This document shows positions 62,431 through 64,000 of a stretch of 64,000 bases of DNA, piece by piece. The first letter of the stretch is position 1, and every line of letters starts with the position of its first letter. Under the pieces are notes generated by a model. The model ran no database searches and was not told where the DNA came from. It saw nothing but the letters and a program-made list of their open reading frames with translations. Location of the stretch: contig JALCCG010000063.1 in NCBI GenBank assembly GCA_023212695.1, forward strand, positions 1 to 64,000. The letters run 5' to 3'. The translations under genes and the position numbers were made by a program. This DNA comes from Sporisorium sorghi. Lineage: Eukaryota; Basidiomycota; Ustilaginomycetes; Ustilaginales; Ustilaginaceae.

Positions 62431-62610
62431 CGTTGTCTCTATTGGCAACAGAGGCATCGACACGCGTTCTGCCTTCGCCGTTCTCGCGTCTGGCCACGGC
62501 TGCATCATCATTCATCGTCATGAAAAAGCAAGCAATCTCGATTCAAAGAGAGAGAGAGAGAGAAAAGTGACAATCACATTTCGAATCGAGCCTGTGACAC
62601 ATCGGCGGGC

Positions 62611-64000
62611 TTACGCGGCGTCCAATTGCTTGAGGACCGAGTTGGTGTACTGATCCATGCCGCCTTGCAGCCGTTCGAGCGTGCCGTTTTGCAGCAAGTA
62701 GACGCGCCCAGGCTCCTTTGCCTGCGTCTTCAAACCCGTGTCTGCATCTGCGTGTGCTTCTTCGTTGTCGTCGTCATCATCGTCATCACCTTCAGCCTTC
62801 GGGTCGGGTGCACGCTCGATGATGCGCTTGACCGCGTACCTGTCGTGGCTGACGAGCAGCACTGCGCCCGTGTACGCCTGGAGCGCATCCACGAGCGCAT
62901 CGATCGTATCGCTGTCCAGATGCGTCGTGACTTCGTCGAGCACCACGAGGTCCGGGCTGGACCACATGACTTCAGCGAGCCCAAGGCGCACCAGCTGGCC
63001 ACCGCTGAGTCCTGTCAGCGGGATCGTGTCTGCCGTTCGGCCTTTGAGTCCCAGTTGGCCGAGGAAGGATCGTGCGTGTGCGTCGGATGCGTCTGGGTAT
63101 CGAGCGGTGAAGTGGGCGAGCGCGGTGGTGTTTTGAGTGGAAAGCAGCTCGAGCGTGTGCTGTGCGTAGAGGCCGATGGTGGCACGAGGGTGTTTCTCGA
63201 CGCTGCCCTTGGTGGGGGCGAGGTTGGAGACGATGCAGTTGAGTAAAGTGGTCTTGCCGTGCCCGTTGGGTCCTACGATGGCGACTCGCTCGCCTGGGCT
63301 GATGGTGAGGGCAATGTCGCTGATCGTGTCTCGTGCATTGCCCGGATATCGCACGGCAACGCCTTCCAAATGCACCAAGCTGCCCGGGAACCGTAACGCC
63401 TCCGGATCGGCAAACGAGAACCGCACCCTCTCCTCTACCTCATCCACCTCAACGCCACCCCTACTCGTCAAGTGGAACCCCCCAAAATCGCGGTTCAGCT
63501 TAAACTTGTGCCCCTTGGCATTCACCTCCAACCCCCACCTCTCATCCAACTTCTTCTGCCTCGACTTGACCATCCTCAACTTGTTATCGTCGCCGGACTT
63601 CTTGGCCGCCTGCGCTGCGGTTGCGATCGTCTTCTGCACCGCCGCCTTCTTCTTGTCCAGCGCAGCTTGCTGGCGCAGCTTGTGTTTACGCTCCCGCGCC
63701 AGCGTGCGCTCGTACGTCGTCAGGTTGCCGTCGAAGTACGCCAGTTTGGAGCGACGCAGGACGATGAGCGAGGCGCTGACGGCGTCGAGAAACTCGCGGT
63801 CGTGCGAGACGGTGACGACGGTGTGTGGGATCGAGGCGATGAGGTTCTGCACGAACAGCACCGCGGGGAGGTCGAGGTAGTTGACGGGTTCGTCGAGCAG
63901 CAGAATGTGTGCGTTGGGTTGGAGCAGTGCCGAGGCGAGGCAGGCGCGGCTCTTCCATCCGCCAGAGAGCGCCGAGTAGGCGCCGTGGATGCGGTCGCTG
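62611..64000 (-). CDS. ABC-F ATPase, C-terminal part (continues beyond the window)
   Basis: The frame runs from the window edge to the stop at 62611, about 463 residues. At the edge is the end of the first ATPase domain: LSGGWKSRACLASALL signature, LLLDEP Walker B, and VTVSHDREFLD. A lysine-rich linker follows. The second domain has Walker A GPNGHGKTTLL, signature LSGGQLVRLGLAEV, Walker B LVVLDEVTTHLD and the switch VLLVSHDRYAV. There are no membrane segments, so this is the soluble ABC-F group (Gcn20/Arb1 relatives) acting in translation or ribosome assembly. An acidic D/E run lies before the C-terminus. The start is missing. Confidence 0.9.
   Translation of the reverse strand, partial: SDRIHGAYSALSGGWKSRACLASALLQPNAHILLLDEPVNYLDLPAVLFVQNLIASIPHTVVTVSHDREFLDAVSASLIVLRRSKLAYFDGNLTTYERTLARERKHKLRQQAALDKKKAAVQKTIATAAQAAKKSGDDNKLRMVKSRQKKLDERWGLEVNAKGHKFKLNRDFGGFHLTSRGGVEVDEVEERVRFSFADPEALRFPGSLVHLEGVAVRYPGNARDTISDIALTISPGERVAIVGPNGHGKTTLLNCIVSNLAPTKGSVEKHPRATIGLYAQHTLELLSTQNTTALAHFTARYPDASDAHARSFLGQLGLKGRTADTIPLTGLSGGQLVRLGLAEVMWSSPDLVVLDEVTTHLDSDTIDALVDALQAYTGAVLLVSHDRYAVKRIIERAPDPKAEGDDDDDDDNEEAHADADTGLKTQAKEPGRVYLLQNGTLERLQGGMDQYTNSVLKQLDAA

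Noticed and set aside
1..64000. tRNA, rRNA or CRISPR features
   Set aside because: No cloverleaf with conserved B-box, no rRNA-like stretch and no regularly spaced short repeats were recognised by eye; a covariance search would be decisive for tRNAs.

Overview
This is a fungal nuclear window. The genes are mostly intronless with small, GC-rich intergenic gaps. The housekeeping set is YIH1/IMPACT, TRM11, an F-box protein of Pof3/Dia2 type, an ABC-F ATPase, a GABA/choline-type permease, GH16 and a carboxymuconate-cyclase-like lactonase. In the middle lies a large head-to-tail array of small secreted proteins. This combination points to a smut fungus (Ustilaginaceae, Basidiomycota); the species is not determinable by eye.

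Layout. 1-7.4 kb is ordinary: a YIH1-like RWD/UPF0029 protein, an F-box-like protein with a frame break, an M50-like membrane protease, a phosphoglycerate-mutase-family protein and a GPI-type GH16 glucanase. 8.4-38.9 kb is an array of 16 related secreted-protein loci, all on the minus strand, here numbered 1 to 16 from low to high coordinate. I judge six intact (1, 4, 9, 10, 11, 15) and ten damaged. Most of the damaged ones carry one or two nonsense codons or a small frameshift in an otherwise open frame. The proteins share a signal peptide, a low-complexity middle and a C-terminal module of about 150-200 residues. They are best read as effector candidates; I cannot assign them to a named family. 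39-45.6 kb holds the lactonase and a berberine-bridge-type FAD oxidase gene split by a 3.4-kb element that encodes a DUF3435/Crypton-like tyrosine recombinase. 47-64 kb is again housekeeping.

Main findings. (1) The spacers between array members 12 to 16 contain decayed copies of the 3' end of the neighbouring lactonase gene, so the tandem duplication unit was 'lactonase tail + effector', which shows how the array grew. (2) Many paralogues are interrupted by isolated nonsense codons, two of them exactly where relatives have Trp. (3) Member 15 is a double-module fusion with a repeated N-terminal motif. (4) A recombinase element sits in the oxidase gene, with part of the FAD domain missing. (5) Two non-autonomous inverted-repeat elements lie in the array, one with Tc1/mariner-like ends and a TA duplication.

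How the genes fit together. The array lies next to metabolic genes transcribed in the same direction, and several members have TATA-like boxes about 55-90 bases upstream of the start, consistent with individually promoted, strongly inducible secreted proteins. Nothing suggests the flanking housekeeping genes act in one pathway with the array.
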